This document shows positions 12,209 through 25,168 of a stretch of 64,000 bases of DNA, piece after piece. A program made the position numbers and the translations under genes. The stretch's first letter is position 1; each line of letters begins with the position of its first letter. Location: positions 62,001 to 126,000 of the forward strand of contig NOWV01000207.1 in assembly GCA_003344405.1 (NCBI GenBank), given 5' to 3'. Source of the stretch: Trichoplax sp. H2 (Eukaryota; Placozoa; Uniplacotomia; Trichoplacea). Under the pieces are notes generated by a model. The model was given only the letters and a program-made list of their open reading frames with translations, was not told the origin of the DNA and made no database searches.

Positions 12209-13279
12209 CTACTCCTTATTATCTTTTTCAACAGCAGATAATAAAGGAGCAACTTCATTTGGTCGCAATGGTTGAACTACCAAATCTGATGAGGGCGATC
12301 CAAAACATTGCTTTAACAAATAAATTAATGGATGCTTAATGTAGGGGCAAAAATATGCATAAATGACAGGATTAATAGCACACTTGCTAATGCCCATTAA
12401 CTTTGAAATTAGTCGAAGGAGATAGAATACATAGTGCTGATTAACAGTCATTCCTGCGCCATAGACATCTCTAAAATTACAAATAAATAATGGAGTCCAT
12501 ACGATTACATGCGTTATCATCAAGACTAAAACCATTTGAATCATTTTCTTGTGTGAATCTATCATTTCTTTCTCATCCACTGATTCTGGCTGAGAGAAAT
12601 GATGCATGGTTTTTGCGAATATTATGATCACTATAATCAATGGCAGTATGTAAAGTAAGACATATCCACAGGTATAATAGATTTGCTCCGAACGCCTTAA
12701 TATAATAGTGTTATTATGGAACTGAAACTGTGGTAAAGCTAAATGACAGCTTAAACCGAGTATTGCAGTACTCGTGGATCCACTATACAGTGAAAATGGG
12801 ACATAATTAAAATCTACATCCGTAAATATAATCGATGGTAATGAGAAAGCCAAAGCAATTATGGCTATAATGATGACGGTTGCCAATTTCCATTCACTTT
12901 TAACATTAGAAATGGTAACTTTTACTGCGATTTGATAACGATCAATAGCCATGGCAACAATGGTTAATGCTGAAGCTGCATTAAAATAAACCGTAAAGCC
13001 ATTGCAGATATGACACAAGATTTCGCCGAAATACCAATGGTTGAAGATTTGATTGAGCTCATAGGGCCAATATAGTAAGAGAGTTAAGATGTCATAGAGT
13101 GCTAAACTAGCAAGTAAGCAGTGAAATTTATCCAAGGTTTTATATTTTCTGTTCCTGAATATAATAATCAGGACATATATATTGGCAATCCACCCTGAGG
13201 ATAGAATGATAACCGAAGATATGGCTGCGGTTAATTGCATCGCTAAAAGCGATATTATAGATTGTCCCAATGAAGGCAT
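12209..13279 (-). CDS. Class A GPCR, single exon, copy 4
   Basis: 356 aa from the ATG at 13279. It has TM1 with the conserved N, TM2 LALYD, a Cys near residue 89 at the start of TM3, intact DRY (D113), TM6 VWTP (the canonical xWxP) and TM7 NPVIY (N303). The tail of about 45 residues contains a Cys suitable for palmitoylation and acidic residues at its end. Of the six family members, this one keeps the most class A consensus motifs and is likely an ordinary G-protein-coupled receptor. Ligand unknown. The next gene upstream is almost 10 kb away, the largest gap in the cluster. Confidence 0.88.
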   Translation of the reverse strand: MPSLGQSIISLLAMQLTAAISSVIILSSGWIANIYVLIIIFRNRKYKTLDKFHCLLASLALYDILTLLLYWPYELNQIFNHWYFGEILCHICNGFTVYFNAASALTIVAMAIDRYQIAVKVTISNVKSEWKLATVIIIAIIALAFSLPSIIFTDVDFNYVPFSLYSGSTSTAILGLSCHLALPQFQFHNNTIILRRSEQIYYTCGYVLLYILPLIIVIIIFAKTMHHFSQPESVDEKEMIDSHKKMIQMVLVLMITHVIVWTPLFICNFRDVYGAGMTVNQHYVFYLLRLISKLMGISKCAINPVIYAYFCPYIKHPLIYLLKQCFGSPSSDLVVQPLRPNEVAPLLSAVEKDNKE

Positions 13280-16200
13280 GATGGCAACATAGGCTAAAAA
13301 TAGGTCCTACTTCTGCTACTAAACTGAATAAAGTGAAGGTATGTGCGCAGTTTATATAGTAATGGTTGCAAACCTTTGAACTGTATTTTAGAACCAGTTC
13401 GCTATATTGTATCTTGTTCACACAAGCAAACTACCAGTACTAACGTATTTTCAATCTTTTATATATGTAGTATCCTGGTTCTGCTACATCAGAATTGTCT
13501 AAAATTGGAATATCAACGATTATTTCTCATCTGAATTTATATTCTGGCTGACTCAGAACAATGAAGTATTTACATGCAGCACAATACTTTACGGTATTCA
13601 AAGGAACATCTTTTTAAGTCTAAGACATTAAAAATTAATAGTGGTGCGGTAAAATAAGAAATAATATAATTGATAATTAGTCATGAACACTAAATAATTA
13701 ATTTCAAACTAGGTAAACATGAAACCGATTGGCAATTGGTTAGTATTGACGAATACATAAGAACAATATTCGTATGTAATATAAACTGGCCTGAATGCTT
13801 TTAGTTTCATAACAACGAATCGTTTCTGTTGAAATTCTAGCAAATAAAAAGTAAGAAATTTTTAAATTAAAGTATTACAAATACATTTTGCAATTGCATA
13901 AAATTGATTAAAACAAATCAATTAATTTCCAAACCTATCGTGTAAGGTATTAATAATTAAGCATATTTTCAAACTGAAATATAGATCACTGCAATAGGAA
14001 AAATCCTAAGCTTGATCCATTTATACTGAGAAATATTTATTTAAACAGAAAAAGTAAAGAAATCTCGCATTGAAATAGTAGAAAGTATTAGATTTATTTG
14101 TCACTTTAATAACCAACACTTGATTAACAAATACCCATAAAAGTTGGTTTATTGTATTGATAAAAATAGAGGCTTAGACGATACAAATTGAATAATCTTA
14201 ATTTTTGATATATTTTTAATTCATGGTTTTACCCTCCAGATTATATATCGTATCAAAAGGAAATTATCAATTAGAATATTAAATAATTGTACTAGTGTTT
14301 CTATGGAATCAATATCTTATTGTTCTCTAGCATGCTGGCACGTAGCATGAGGTATTTAAAAATTTTCTCTATCTTTAGTTAATTCACTCCATTTTTACGA
14401 TGTTGTGTAGCTCTTTGCAAACTCATCATAAGGTATTTTAGTCATCATTCGATTAAAAAGATTGCAGAATTAATAATATCTCAGATTCAGTAAACTCATA
14501 ATAGCTAACTGTCATTAGCTGCATAAAGCCATCAATATAACAAAGTGTAAGCTATTAGTTAAATAAATTTTTCTTTTTTTCGTATCTTATTCTCACTCAA
14601 TTAATGCTATATATTTAAATACTACGATTTGCTATTCATTATTTAATGTTGTCCTATAGAATTAAGCTGAACTTAAACTAAGTTTAATAAAATCAATCTA
14701 AAAGCCATATTAACAGTTTAATCATTAGATTTGTTATTAGGCAATTAAAATTAAAATTAAACAACATATCCTATCTACGCCATATAGAGCAAGGTAAATT
14801 TATGATTTAACTATTAAATCTCTTCAGCTGCATGTCAATGGGTAGTGTAAGTAAAATATATTGCGGTAAATCTTACAATTAAACTAATTCTACAGAGAAT
14901 ACGTAATCTGGTAGCTTTGCCACTATAAAGATATTAATCTACAGTATTACTATCAATATTGCATACTATAAATGGTATAATACGATAAGTAGTGTAGGCC
15001 AGTAAATGCAGGAAGTTGATCAATTAATATTGTAGTTATACTGTATATGCCATCACCTGTTCTGTTAAGATGCTGCTGCTCACATACATACGTGTGAACA
15101 CATGATGGTTCCTCTTGAACTGTTTAAATAATATCATCTAATTTCCGTAGATTGAATACGTGTGTCAAATCAGAAGCAAAACGGAAGCAGATAAGATATA
15201 CAAGCGGCCAATTTTCTCGAGTATTTATTGCATATAACATTAGATTTAGCGTTCATAGCACGATTAGGACATTACAGCAGCTTATATTATAAACTCTGCT
15301 TGTATGCCGCTTTCAATATCATATCCAGGGCTGAACAAAAACTCTCAAAAGTTAATCATTGAGCTGAAAAGATACCTATTTATTTATTACAGCAGACATC
15401 ATTAGTAATGGCTGATTAATTCAGTAAAGCGTTTAATTACAAGTAAATCACAGTTAAAAATGTATAGAAATTTTATCCAAAGTATCAATGCACAAATGCA
15501 TATTGTATCTAATTCATTCAGAAGTATAATTGATTATAAAATATTATCCTATTCATAACAAAATTAGAAATCATTAGTCTTATCTCTAATTTATTACATT
15601 TCACATATCATACACTGTAAGTCTACAGCCATAAATGACGATACTACAGTATTCGATTTATATGCAAGGCTAATTAGGAAAGTATACAATCTACTTGTGT
15701 ACGTTTATATCATAGACTACACTTCTAATACCCAACTAAAGACTGGTGAAATTGTAATAATATATAAATATGAATTCTAAATTTTGGAAATTTGGGTAGG
15801 AAATCACAATGATCAGATTTGTATTATGATTACAGTATTAACTGATTGATTCTGCTTTGATAAATTATCATGATGTGACTCACTAATACAATATTTTGGA
15901 ATAATACCTGACTTTACCATCCAGTAATTATGGTCTACTGCTTTAATTTTCATAATTTTCATAAGTACACAATATTTTGCCTTTATATTCGGAACAAAGC
16001 TGCATTAGCTGGCATTTTTAAAATGTCAAAAACGTCTATATTTATTCGATAGTTGCATTAGCGGTTCATAAAATGCAAATGTTCTAAAAATATTTCTTTA
16101 TTAATAATATTGATTTTAAATTTTAGGTGTTATTTTCGTCTCCAGATGATGTCACAACTCACAACAATGTAATATTGTTCAAAGATTCTAAAAACGTGAA

Positions 16201-17099
16201 AATTTTACGTTCTACCGATCGCATTATTTATAACATATCGTAAGGCTAGTTATAGAAGTAGAAAATTTTCATAAAGCTTGGAGGCCATGTTGGGAAGAAG
16301 TTGTATCGGGATTGTTATGTTTTTATGCAATTAGTTCTTCTCCGTGAGTAAGATTTGTAACTGACTTTATTATTAAAATTTCTGAGTATTTATAGATATT
16401 CCAGCTTACACCTTTTGCCTTTTGCGTCGTTGCCTTTTACACATACATCTAATTACTAACTATTATAGCTACCGTTTACTTTACAACATATGCATATCTA
16501 TAATAAATTATCAGTCCGCCTTGTACAATATAATCATGTACGGTAATACAAGCCTACATACAGGTCATCAGATTATTAGTGCTTATATAGATGATATTCT
16601 AATCATATACTTAACAATCTATGTAATAGCTTACGTAACATATATGGTAATTTCTAACACTATGTAGTAAAGGACTAAAATAGAGTCCTTTATAGCTTTT
16701 AGTATGTAACTAGTATTATTTTACTATAGAAAATACCTATGAAGTGATAGTGTCTTTAAGTTTTACCCTGCCAAATCATCATGTCGCCATCTTTTCTTCT
16801 TCATTATTTTACAAGGTATTATAGAGATTACTATAGAAATAGCCCTAGAGCAATTGCCTAATCTAAAGAATGGGCGTTTGATAGTCTATTCAAATTATAA
16901 ACGAATTTGACTTGGTAACAAAACCCTATCCATAGAGAAAGGGGATTTATAACGTGACAGTAAAGTACTGTAATGTAGTCTATAATCGTAGAATTACCGT
17001 ACTACTTGAAGCTAAAATGTCAACTGTCAATACTAAGCGATACTAATGTCAGAAAAGTAGTCGTAATAGTCATATAAAATTTCATGATAAGCGATTACT
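13280..17099. other. AT-rich intergenic spacer
   Basis: About 3.8 kb left of an LTR-like block. I found no conserved protein fragment or RNA gene on either strand. ORFs up to 81 codons occur, for example 16422-16667, but they resemble random AT-rich frames. Confidence 0.5.
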
Positions 17100-18010
17100 G
17101 TGATCTTTATAAAATCCGGAATTTTTGGATTCGGATTCCAGAACCGGTCGAATTTATCTGTTATAATTTATCTATTTTAATTTATCTGTTATAATTTTTC
17201 TGTTTTAATTTTTGGATTTTAGTTTATGGAAAATATCGTAAGAGTTGATTTTTGAAATTTGAACTTTTTGTTATGAATTTCAAACTTTGGAATTTTATTA
17301 CGTGACATTAGGAAAGTTTAGTTGGGAAAATAGAAAATAAGATGGAAATTGGCAGAGGTTGTGTTCATTGTTAAGCAGTTGGACTTATTTTTATGACTAA
17401 ATCTTGATATTTAAAGGTTAATTTTTAGACTTTTATAATGTATTAACGATAGAAATTATGTTAGAAGTGAAGTTTGATGTATTTTATAGTTAACTTGTTG
17501 GTTTTATAGTGTTTTGTAAAGGAATCATAGGGCAAATTGTGTTTGAATTTTGAATGATTTTTGTTTTCTTAAATGGAGCAATGCAGTTTTGTAAAATGGA
17601 TCTTAAGAGCGATTGGTTAATAAATGTTTAGTTTTAAATACTTCTGACGGCTCCATGAAGCCTATAAATGATAGTGTAATTACAAAATTTTAGAGGGAGA
17701 GTAGAAGAAGAATTTATTTGAAGAACTTGTAGAATTTAAAAGGCCTTCGGGGTCGAATTGTCGTAAGTTAAAACGTTCTTCTTTTTGAAAAGTTGTTTGG
17801 TTGTTGACAGTTTTTAAGTCTGTCACTTATTTTATTAATACTTAAAGCTAAGTATTTTTAAGGTTGTTCGGTTTATACTTATCTCTATTCTTTTTTTGTA
17901 ATAAATTGTTGTTCGATAGTTTCCCTAAATTTTATTTGGTGTCAAAGTTTCGTTAAGTCGACCGGAGTGCAACGAAAGTAGAATCAAAGTTTGTTAAAGT
18001 TTTGTAGCTT
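17100..18010 (+). mobile_element. LTR-like relic with tRNA-Leu-type primer-binding motif
   Basis: The block is distinctly T/G-rich on the plus strand, unlike its surroundings. It starts with a simple repeat of TTATCTGTTATAATT type (about 17152-17225). It then has a TATA-like CTATAAATGA near 17660 and an AATAAA near 17900. TGGTGTCAAAG at 17937-17947 resembles the TGGTGTCA start of the primer-binding site used by many Ty3/gypsy-type elements with tRNA-Leu. No gag-pol coding remains and no clear 5' LTR boundary was found, so this is at best a solo or truncated relic. Confidence 0.3.
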
Positions 18011-20632
18011 GATCTCTACACTTTTCATTTCATTACAACTATTTACAACAGGGATCAGATTCTGTATCTTTAACTAAATACAGATATTTGACTCCATTGC
18101 AGATATTTTCGCCTGATCTCTATTTTAAGCTCAGCAACAATCTCTAGCAACTTTCTTTTACAGTCATATACGCCGCTTCCTGATATCAGCGGTTGGCTCG
18201 TATAATTAATTGATTAGATATGCAGCTTTTTTAAAATTAACTTAATGATAGAGGATTTTAAATGCTGAAGTTTATTCCAACTTTACGCATTAAAAGGAAA
18301 CACTTACAATCGTGAAAGAACTTTAAAACTTAATTTATATTGCAATAGTAGCTACTTTTCCAAAAAAACTACCGAGAATTTTTTACAGGATCATTTATTT
18401 ACACAATTGCAAAAAGACCCATTTATCGATAGGAACTTTGAATATTGAGTTAGAATTTTAATCGCAATACAAATAAAATCTGTCACTGTTTTAGATCTGT
18501 TTGACGAATTTTCAGAAAGTTGCCATTATGCTCTGATAGACTACATTTTTTTACTATAGTTCTAAAATAGGAATTCGTACGATAACGACTGAATTTTATT
18601 TGAAAAAGAAATAAAGTTAATATTACGATCAGCTATTTAGGAGAAAGTGTTGTGAAGGCACGAAAATTAAGAAAAGATTGTGTCATACAGTAGGGATATT
18701 ATACTATATGCAATTACGTATTAGATTCATAAGCTGAATAATACGAAAGGCTACATAATATGTGATATCAAAATTAAATTCATACTCGAAATAAAGAGAT
18801 CTAGTCACTATAAAGGGGTATAATTTAGTCAAGTTGATCGAGATGCTAGTAAGGCCTGGCCCAAAAAAATTGCAATAGAAAGGATATAAAAATTGGAAAA
18901 AAGAGAAAAACTTTCTCTGTATGATCGAATTACGGGACAGAAATACACATGGAGAATATTGTTCACTGTTTATAATTATAATCAATTCATCATGACTACA
19001 AAATAAAAGTAAGCGGAATATATGCAAAATTTCAATACAAATCGTAAGAACCTTTTATCTAATTATACTACGAATACAGCTCTACATTCCATATCGAGGC
19101 TATTTGTTTGTTGAAATATAGTCGTACAGTACAAACTGTGGCCAGTAAATGACATGACAAGATCGAATCTCTATAGAAGAGGAAAATTTACCAATACCGT
19201 TAGAATTTTATGCTACCATTTATCGGTACCAGACAGCGCTATCAAGATGCTAAGCGACTTAATCTCTTGCATTACTTGGTTACTGAAAATGTTACACAAG
19301 TTACATAATATGTTAAAGTAGCTATAAAATTGCTCTTCAAAAAATTGGAAATTGTCCATAGCAACATTAATACAAAAAGATTTATTATAATTTCAAATAT
19401 GATAATACTTTCATTGTAAATTAGCTGACTATACGCGTTCATGATGAACGGGAGAAACTACTCCTTTCTGACATATAATTAGTAAATCGACCTCATGTGA
19501 ACACCGCTGCCCTGTAAATTAACGAAGACATTAATTCGAAATAAACGGTTAGTATATCTAGCAAATTACTCATTTAGAAAATTACGGAGATACCCTTGTG
19601 TCATGTAACCTAGTATTTATCTTAAGAGGTATTTCGGAGCTTATAGCCATATACTGTAGCAGAAGATTCTATTCTAGGGTGGAGACAACGATATACAGGA
19701 CAGTAGGATGTCAAGTTACGGTTACAGTCACGGTCAGACGTAAAACTAGAGCCATAATTCATATATTAGGATATAGTTAGTTCATTGTACCAGGGACTAC
19801 TAGAGTTGTCCATGATCGTACAGTACTCCAACTAGTAGAAATATCGTCTGCGTAAAATACTGTAGTCATTTCCATATTGGATTAATGATGGTCCATTATA
19901 AAATGTTGTTACTACTAATAATAATAATCTGAATATGTGTAAAGTATGGTTGAATGTTACCATGCTGATTCTAGCTGCTAATACTACAAAAATTACATAA
20001 ACTGGCAACTTAGATTATTCTAGCATTTCTTTCTGCAAATCTATGATAGTCGTATTCGGCTAGAGTAGGGCTGTGCGATGTGCATATATTATTTTTGTAA
20101 AAGATCTTTAATAAAGTTCGAATCTCCTATAAATTTTAGAATTTGGATAAGATCGGTTATATCACACCTTGTATAACTTCAAATTTAATGTCCTACTAAT
20201 GCAGATTGTACATCGTCCTACGGCTATATCTTACATGAACGAATCCTTCATTTCGATGTCATTACTATTAATAGAGCATGAAAATTGCAGCTCTACTTGG
20301 TCACTATTTATTAATTATTAGTACATCTATAGTTACATAATTCAATCAACGAAATATTCTTAGCAAAAGATTTCAAGAAGAATATCCGCTAAAGAATATC
20401 ACATAAATGCAGATCTAATGTAGCATAACACCATACAAAATAATTTTTTTTATTATTTCATAAACGTTTTCTATTTTTCAGTTGCAATAGTTTAATTCTA
20501 AATGCATGATTATATTTGCAACCGCAGTGTAAAGCTAATCTTTTATATTAGATAATGTACTACCGATTATTCTGATGCCAAAAGTACTTTTCGTTGAACG
20601 ATGTAATTCATAATATGAACACAACTTTCTTC
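18011..20632. other. AT-rich intergenic spacer
   Basis: No supportable gene. Minus-strand 18704-19027 is open for 107 codons but has no domain, signal peptide or family pattern. Confidence 0.5.
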
Positions 20633-21190
20633 AATATATAATTGCACTGAAACTATCATCAGTAAACGTAATATTTCTGTATATCCTTACAGCTGTGTGT
20701 GGAAACTTCAAAGTGGATTAATCTATTCTTGATTACATTTTGTTGACATTGTATATTTTGCATGTAACCCATTTATAGCTAAAAGACTAGAAAGAGAGAT
20801 ATTATTCGATCAGCATTCAACGACTAACAAATATCACAATAACGTTTCATACTAAAATAGAAATTATCTTATTCATTACCACTCATAAAGCAATTATTTT
20901 GAACTGCATATTATGTTCTATATGCGCATATAATCTCTATGCAACTATTACTAGTAAACGTAATTTTTCTGTATGAACGTAGCATTAAGTACAGGAATCT
21001 AGAAGTACATTAATCTATTCTTAATCACAATATCTTGACAAGGTATTTTTGCATAGCACATATCAGCTGCCATCATTCGATTGCAGTTAAAAGACCAGAA
21101 AGCGAGACATAAGTTTAGCACCCTACAGTTAGCATAAATATCCAAATATAGTTCCATACGAAAATAGAAATCTTATTTGCTGTCACTCAT
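20633..21190. repeat. Diverged tandem duplication, about 292-bp unit, two copies
   Basis: AGTAAACGTAA occurs at 20661 and 20953. Each is followed by TTTCTGTAT, ATTAATCTATTCTT and AAAAGACTAGAAAG or AAAAGACCAGAAAG, in the same order. Non-coding. Confidence 0.65.
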
Positions 21191-21538
21191 AGAGTGCTAA
21201 TTTATCTTAAAGGGTAGAATTTATTACACCTGCATTGTAATAAGGAATAAGATAAATTCTATGAGTTAATAAAGTTTCAGGTTTGGCAACACTTGATATG
21301 TTAGTGCGAGATCATTAGAGAGAAAATAAATGCGGTATAATAAGTCATCTGATTGATTTCCATACAAGATATTTGTAGTGTATTTAGAATATCCTGTAAC
21401 TATAGTCTACTCTTAAATATAGACATGTTGTATTGCTCTTATATTTAGACATATCTACAGTCCGCTTACTTCACATTCATATATAGGCTACTGTATTTAG
21501 TTATTATAGCACTCGCTGTTTCCTACGATCATCAGTTA

Positions 21539-21770
21539 TGTTGTAACCTGTTATAGTATATGTTGTATCTAATTCTACAATCCTATTCTCTGCATATGCT
21601 CTATCTTTAAACTATAAATACCGCCGTTTTCCACTTCAGAAATTGTTCTTTTCTTGGTTAGTCTTCACACGTTACTCACGACAGCTTGCACGCTGGTCTA
21701 CCGTAACTACCTCACTGTACTTACTTTACTACTTAAAATAAAGTATAACTTTTATACAACTTTTGGTGTA
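21539..21770 (+). mobile_element. Short LTR-like relic
   Basis: The element starts TGTTGTAA and ends TATACAAC, a short inverted terminal match. It carries a TATAAATA box near 21613 and an AATAAAG near 21738. TGGTGTA follows directly at 21764, a degenerate version of the primer-binding motif seen at 17937. No second LTR or coding sequence was found. It would be a solo LTR or a truncated element; chance resemblance is possible in AT-rich DNA. Confidence 0.28.
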
Positions 21771-22925
21771 CTAATTGTAAATGGCAACTAAATCTCAATC
21801 CTCCGATATATCGAACCCTCCATCACTATATTAAAAGTCTTTTCATACGTGGCAATAGTTGACATACAGTATGAGTTAAAGGAGAGTTCTCGTATTAATT
21901 TCAGTATATATTATCGTACTTCTGTTTAGAAATTGCTCAAGATTGCAACATCAGAAGGCATAGCTTATCTATAGTTTTTATTATCTCCTGGTATGCCGAT
22001 AAAACAGATCCAAATGAGTTCATAATAAATAACTTTTGTAAAAATGTCCGTCCATCAGATAATTGTTAATTTGGTCCAAATACAGGTAGTACAAATATTC
22101 ATACACACAGGAGAATAGCGAGATGCGAACAATAACTTTATGAAATTAGTTTCACAAAGGGCTAACAGTGGCGGGCTCTTAGTTTAGTTTCCAAATGCTG
22201 GCTGTGTTATTTCATATTCTAAAAAACAAATTCTGGAACGCAATAAGGTTTCTTCGTATTTTCAAATTGGCATCACTATGTGTCACACACCACTAGTGAC
22301 AAAGTAGTCTACACACGCCAATCCTTGCGTAGAATGCCACTTACTAACTTAAAGAGGCGAGATTAGCTATATCACCAAATAATTCAGTTCCAACAACCGA
22401 ATACTATGGTATAATTATAGCGTCACAGATGATGTAGACGAGATAGTCAGAGATTTACTATCATTTATTACTGAAGGAATCTTGGCACCCAAGATTATAG
22501 TCTTTACAATTAAATATCAATTGAAAAACTAGTTGACTATCTAACCGACTAACGAACTAAAAAGGAATCTTCATTACACAAATTATATGAAGAAATGACA
22601 ATTAATAAAACGTCAATCCACACAAGCAATATTTAATATTGCTCAATAATTAGGACGAGCTTACGCATCGTAACACTATGATACAATGCTTCGTAATGTA
22701 GAATGATAAATAGGAAATGCTGATATTGAATAACAGAGAAAAGGCGATAGAGTATCAGACAGCAAAAGAAACAAGAAATTAATACGTAAACAAAATACAT
22801 GGGCGAGTATGTCCATTCTCGTCATAGTTTTCCGTTCTTATAAACTATTAACGTAAGTAAATTCATACTAACAATCTTCTTTAATCTACTATACAGGAAA
22901 GTTTTTAAGAGTTTGTTACAACAAA
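21771..22925. other. AT-rich intergenic spacer
   Basis: About 1.15 kb with nothing recognisable; includes the 3' flank of GPCR copy 5. Confidence 0.5.
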
Positions 22926-23870
22926 TTACTTATGTACCTTTCGTTTCCTAAGGCTAACACAGTAGATATGGGACAAAATTTGTTTTCCTTCTGGTACAAA
23001 GCAAGCATAGATCCAAGAATTTATCACACTCTTGCTAATTGAAATTAATTGCAAAATAAGTTGAATCAATTTTTCGCTATTACTAATAAAGTTGTTAGAA
23101 TGATGAGAATAATATATCCAATAGTAAATAAATTCCGGTGTTGACAGTAACAAAAATATCACTCCTAAAATTAAAAATAATCGAATCATTTCTTTTTGCT
23201 GGCGGACATGAAGTTGATTGGCTGTATCATTAATGTCTCTTGATTGTTGAGATAACTTGTACAAGACTCGAGAGTACAACCCTATTATTATTGCCGTAGG
23301 AAATGCATATACCGCAGCGTAAATGGTCGAGTAGTAAATTAGCCAAGACTTTGGTATTGTTAAATCATTACTAGAACTAGGGGGAGAAATATAGCATAAA
23401 GATTTGCCATAAGAAGACGACAAGTATTTTGTAAATATAATTGAAGGAGAAGAAAGACCAATAGCGATCAAAAAGATAGTTGTTGACAAGAATAGTTTTC
23501 GACTGGTAGATGGATTAGGGTTTGGTTCTCTTAAAATAACGCAATAGTTACTAATCGCTATAAAAACCATGGTGACACCAAAACCTGCATTAAATAGTAT
23601 TGGAAAGCTATTGCAAATGTAGCACCAAAAAGATCCGAAAGGCCAAAAAATGAACATTTTAATTAATTGAATAGGCCAATAAAGTGTTAATACGAAGATA
23701 TCATATAATATTAAATTCGCAATGAAAGAGTACACCAGAGCCTTCGTGTTTTTACTCCTGTTTTTGATAATTGTCACTAAAATAACAATATTATTGATCA
23801 ATCCCAAAACGAGAATGATTGCTGACGGTATAAACGCTACTAGTTGCATGGTTGCCGCTGAGACTCCCAT
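22926..23870 (-). CDS. Class A GPCR, single exon, copy 5, both DRY and NPxxY lost
   Basis: 314 aa from the ATG at 23870, the shortest member with a very short N-terminus and a short basic tail (RKRKVHK). TM1 has NN, TM2 ILYD, WPFG, and the TM3 Cys (C83). The TM3 end is SNY (S107-N108-Y109) instead of DRY, and TM7 reads NSWIY (N284) instead of NPxxY. TM6 has LLSTPEFIYYW. The frame is fully open with normal helices, so it is either a young pseudogene still intact or a receptor that no longer signals canonically. The second intracellular loop (NPNPSTSRK) is close to that of copy 3. It should be membrane-located; ligand unknown. Confidence 0.85.
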   Translation of the reverse strand: MGVSAATMQLVAFIPSAIILVLGLINNIVILVTIIKNRSKNTKALVYSFIANLILYDIFVLTLYWPIQLIKMFIFWPFGSFWCYICNSFPILFNAGFGVTMVFIAISNYCVILREPNPNPSTSRKLFLSTTIFLIAIGLSSPSIIFTKYLSSSYGKSLCYISPPSSSNDLTIPKSWLIYYSTIYAAVYAFPTAIIIGLYSRVLYKLSQQSRDINDTANQLHVRQQKEMIRLFLILGVIFLLLSTPEFIYYWIYYSHHSNNFISNSEKLIQLILQLISISKSVINSWIYACFVPEGKQILSHIYCVSLRKRKVHK

Positions 23871-24626
23871 GATGTACAGTAGACGTCTTCAATAGCTTCT
23901 AGAGATATGCAATTGCCAAAATCAAGTAATTTCAGGGATTGATAAATTGATAAAACGTTGATTCACATTAAACACCGTAACAACCGATTGGTATGGTCAT
24001 TGATGACCACCAGAACGAAGTCAATGATGGCTTAGCGTTAACAGCAAAGATTTCAAAAAGTGTTGTACGGATAACACTACTGGATGTTGGTGTTATCGTT
24101 AGAATAATTTCGTTTATGGCGGTCTAGGATATCGTATAAACTGTCTAAATTCGGTCAATACATATTTAAAATGATGCTTATTATAAAGTGATGCGCCAAT
24201 AGCACTCCGAGAGTTCCATTTACAGAATACAATCATCGATTATCTTATACTGCCAACTACGATAGTAGACTAGATAATAATTTAAAGACGACAAACGGGC
24301 ATTGAATGTCATGGAAACCGCCAAGGAATGAATAGATTAGCATACTTTCGATGAAAATAACCGACGTGCTGATTAATAGACAATTGTCGATGTTGGCATT
24401 AAATTTGCAAGTTATTTATGTCGTGGCGGTTGCAAAACAATAGATGCCAATTAACTATAGATTATTATTGACTGTTGTAATTCATAAATTTTCATGAGCT
24501 GCAAAGAAAGTGATGAATAGTTACGTTGTGTTGGAGTATATCAACAGCGATTGCAATGAATCGAAAATCATTGGTAATTTATTTTGATCGTTCATATTAT
24601 TCGATGACAATCACTATCTAGTAAGT
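23871..24626. other. Intergenic spacer
   Basis: Less AT-rich than the surroundings, with scattered GATGTTGG and GGTGTTATCGTTA-like words, but no ORF or gene seen. Confidence 0.5.
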
Positions 24627-25168
24627 TAAGCTAAGGTATGCTGTAGCATTCTCTCTACACCAACACCAAATAACTTTATACAATTACCTATTTAGAAAGA
24701 TAATTAATTAGTCAGTTTGAACAGGAAAAATGTTGCACAGTAGAGTGTTAACGACTTACACTAATTCTTTGTGTAGTATAGACGTATTCACGCTTAAGAA
24801 TTTTCACCCTGTTTGAATATTTTTCACAGCATCTATTTATTCTGCACCCTTAAGCTAAGGTATGCCGTATCATTCTATCTACCTCAACATCAAATAACTT
24901 TATACAATTACCTATTTAGAAAGATAACTAGTGAGTCTGCACTGGAAAAAAATGTTGCACAGTAGAGTGTTAACCACTTACACTAATTCTTTATGTATTA
25001 TACTTATAGACGTATTCACGCTCGAGAATTTTCACCCTGTTTGATTATTTTTCACAGCATCTATTTATTTTATACCCTTAAACTAAAGATATGCCGTATC
25101 ATTCTCTCTACACCAGCATCAAATAACTCTACATAATTACCTATTTATAATTAGTCAGTCTGCACAGT
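24627..25168. repeat. Tandem repeat, about 226-bp unit, 2.4 copies
   Basis: CTAAGGTATGC(T/C)GTA starts copies at 24631 and 24855; a diverged third copy starts at 25083 and stops after about 85 bp. Shared blocks include ATTACCTATTTAGAAAGATAA, GTTGCACAGTAGAGTGTTAA, TAGACGTATTCACGCT and TTTTCACAGCATCTATTTAT, in order. The copies are similar enough to be fairly recent. Non-coding. Confidence 0.8.

Noticed and set aside
23995-24075. Minus-strand TTCTGGTGGTCATC as a possible GDSGGP exon of the trypsin gene
   Set aside because: In the only frame giving S-G-G-like residues the surrounding sequence lacks GD and the downstream SWG motif, and the splice phase does not fit.
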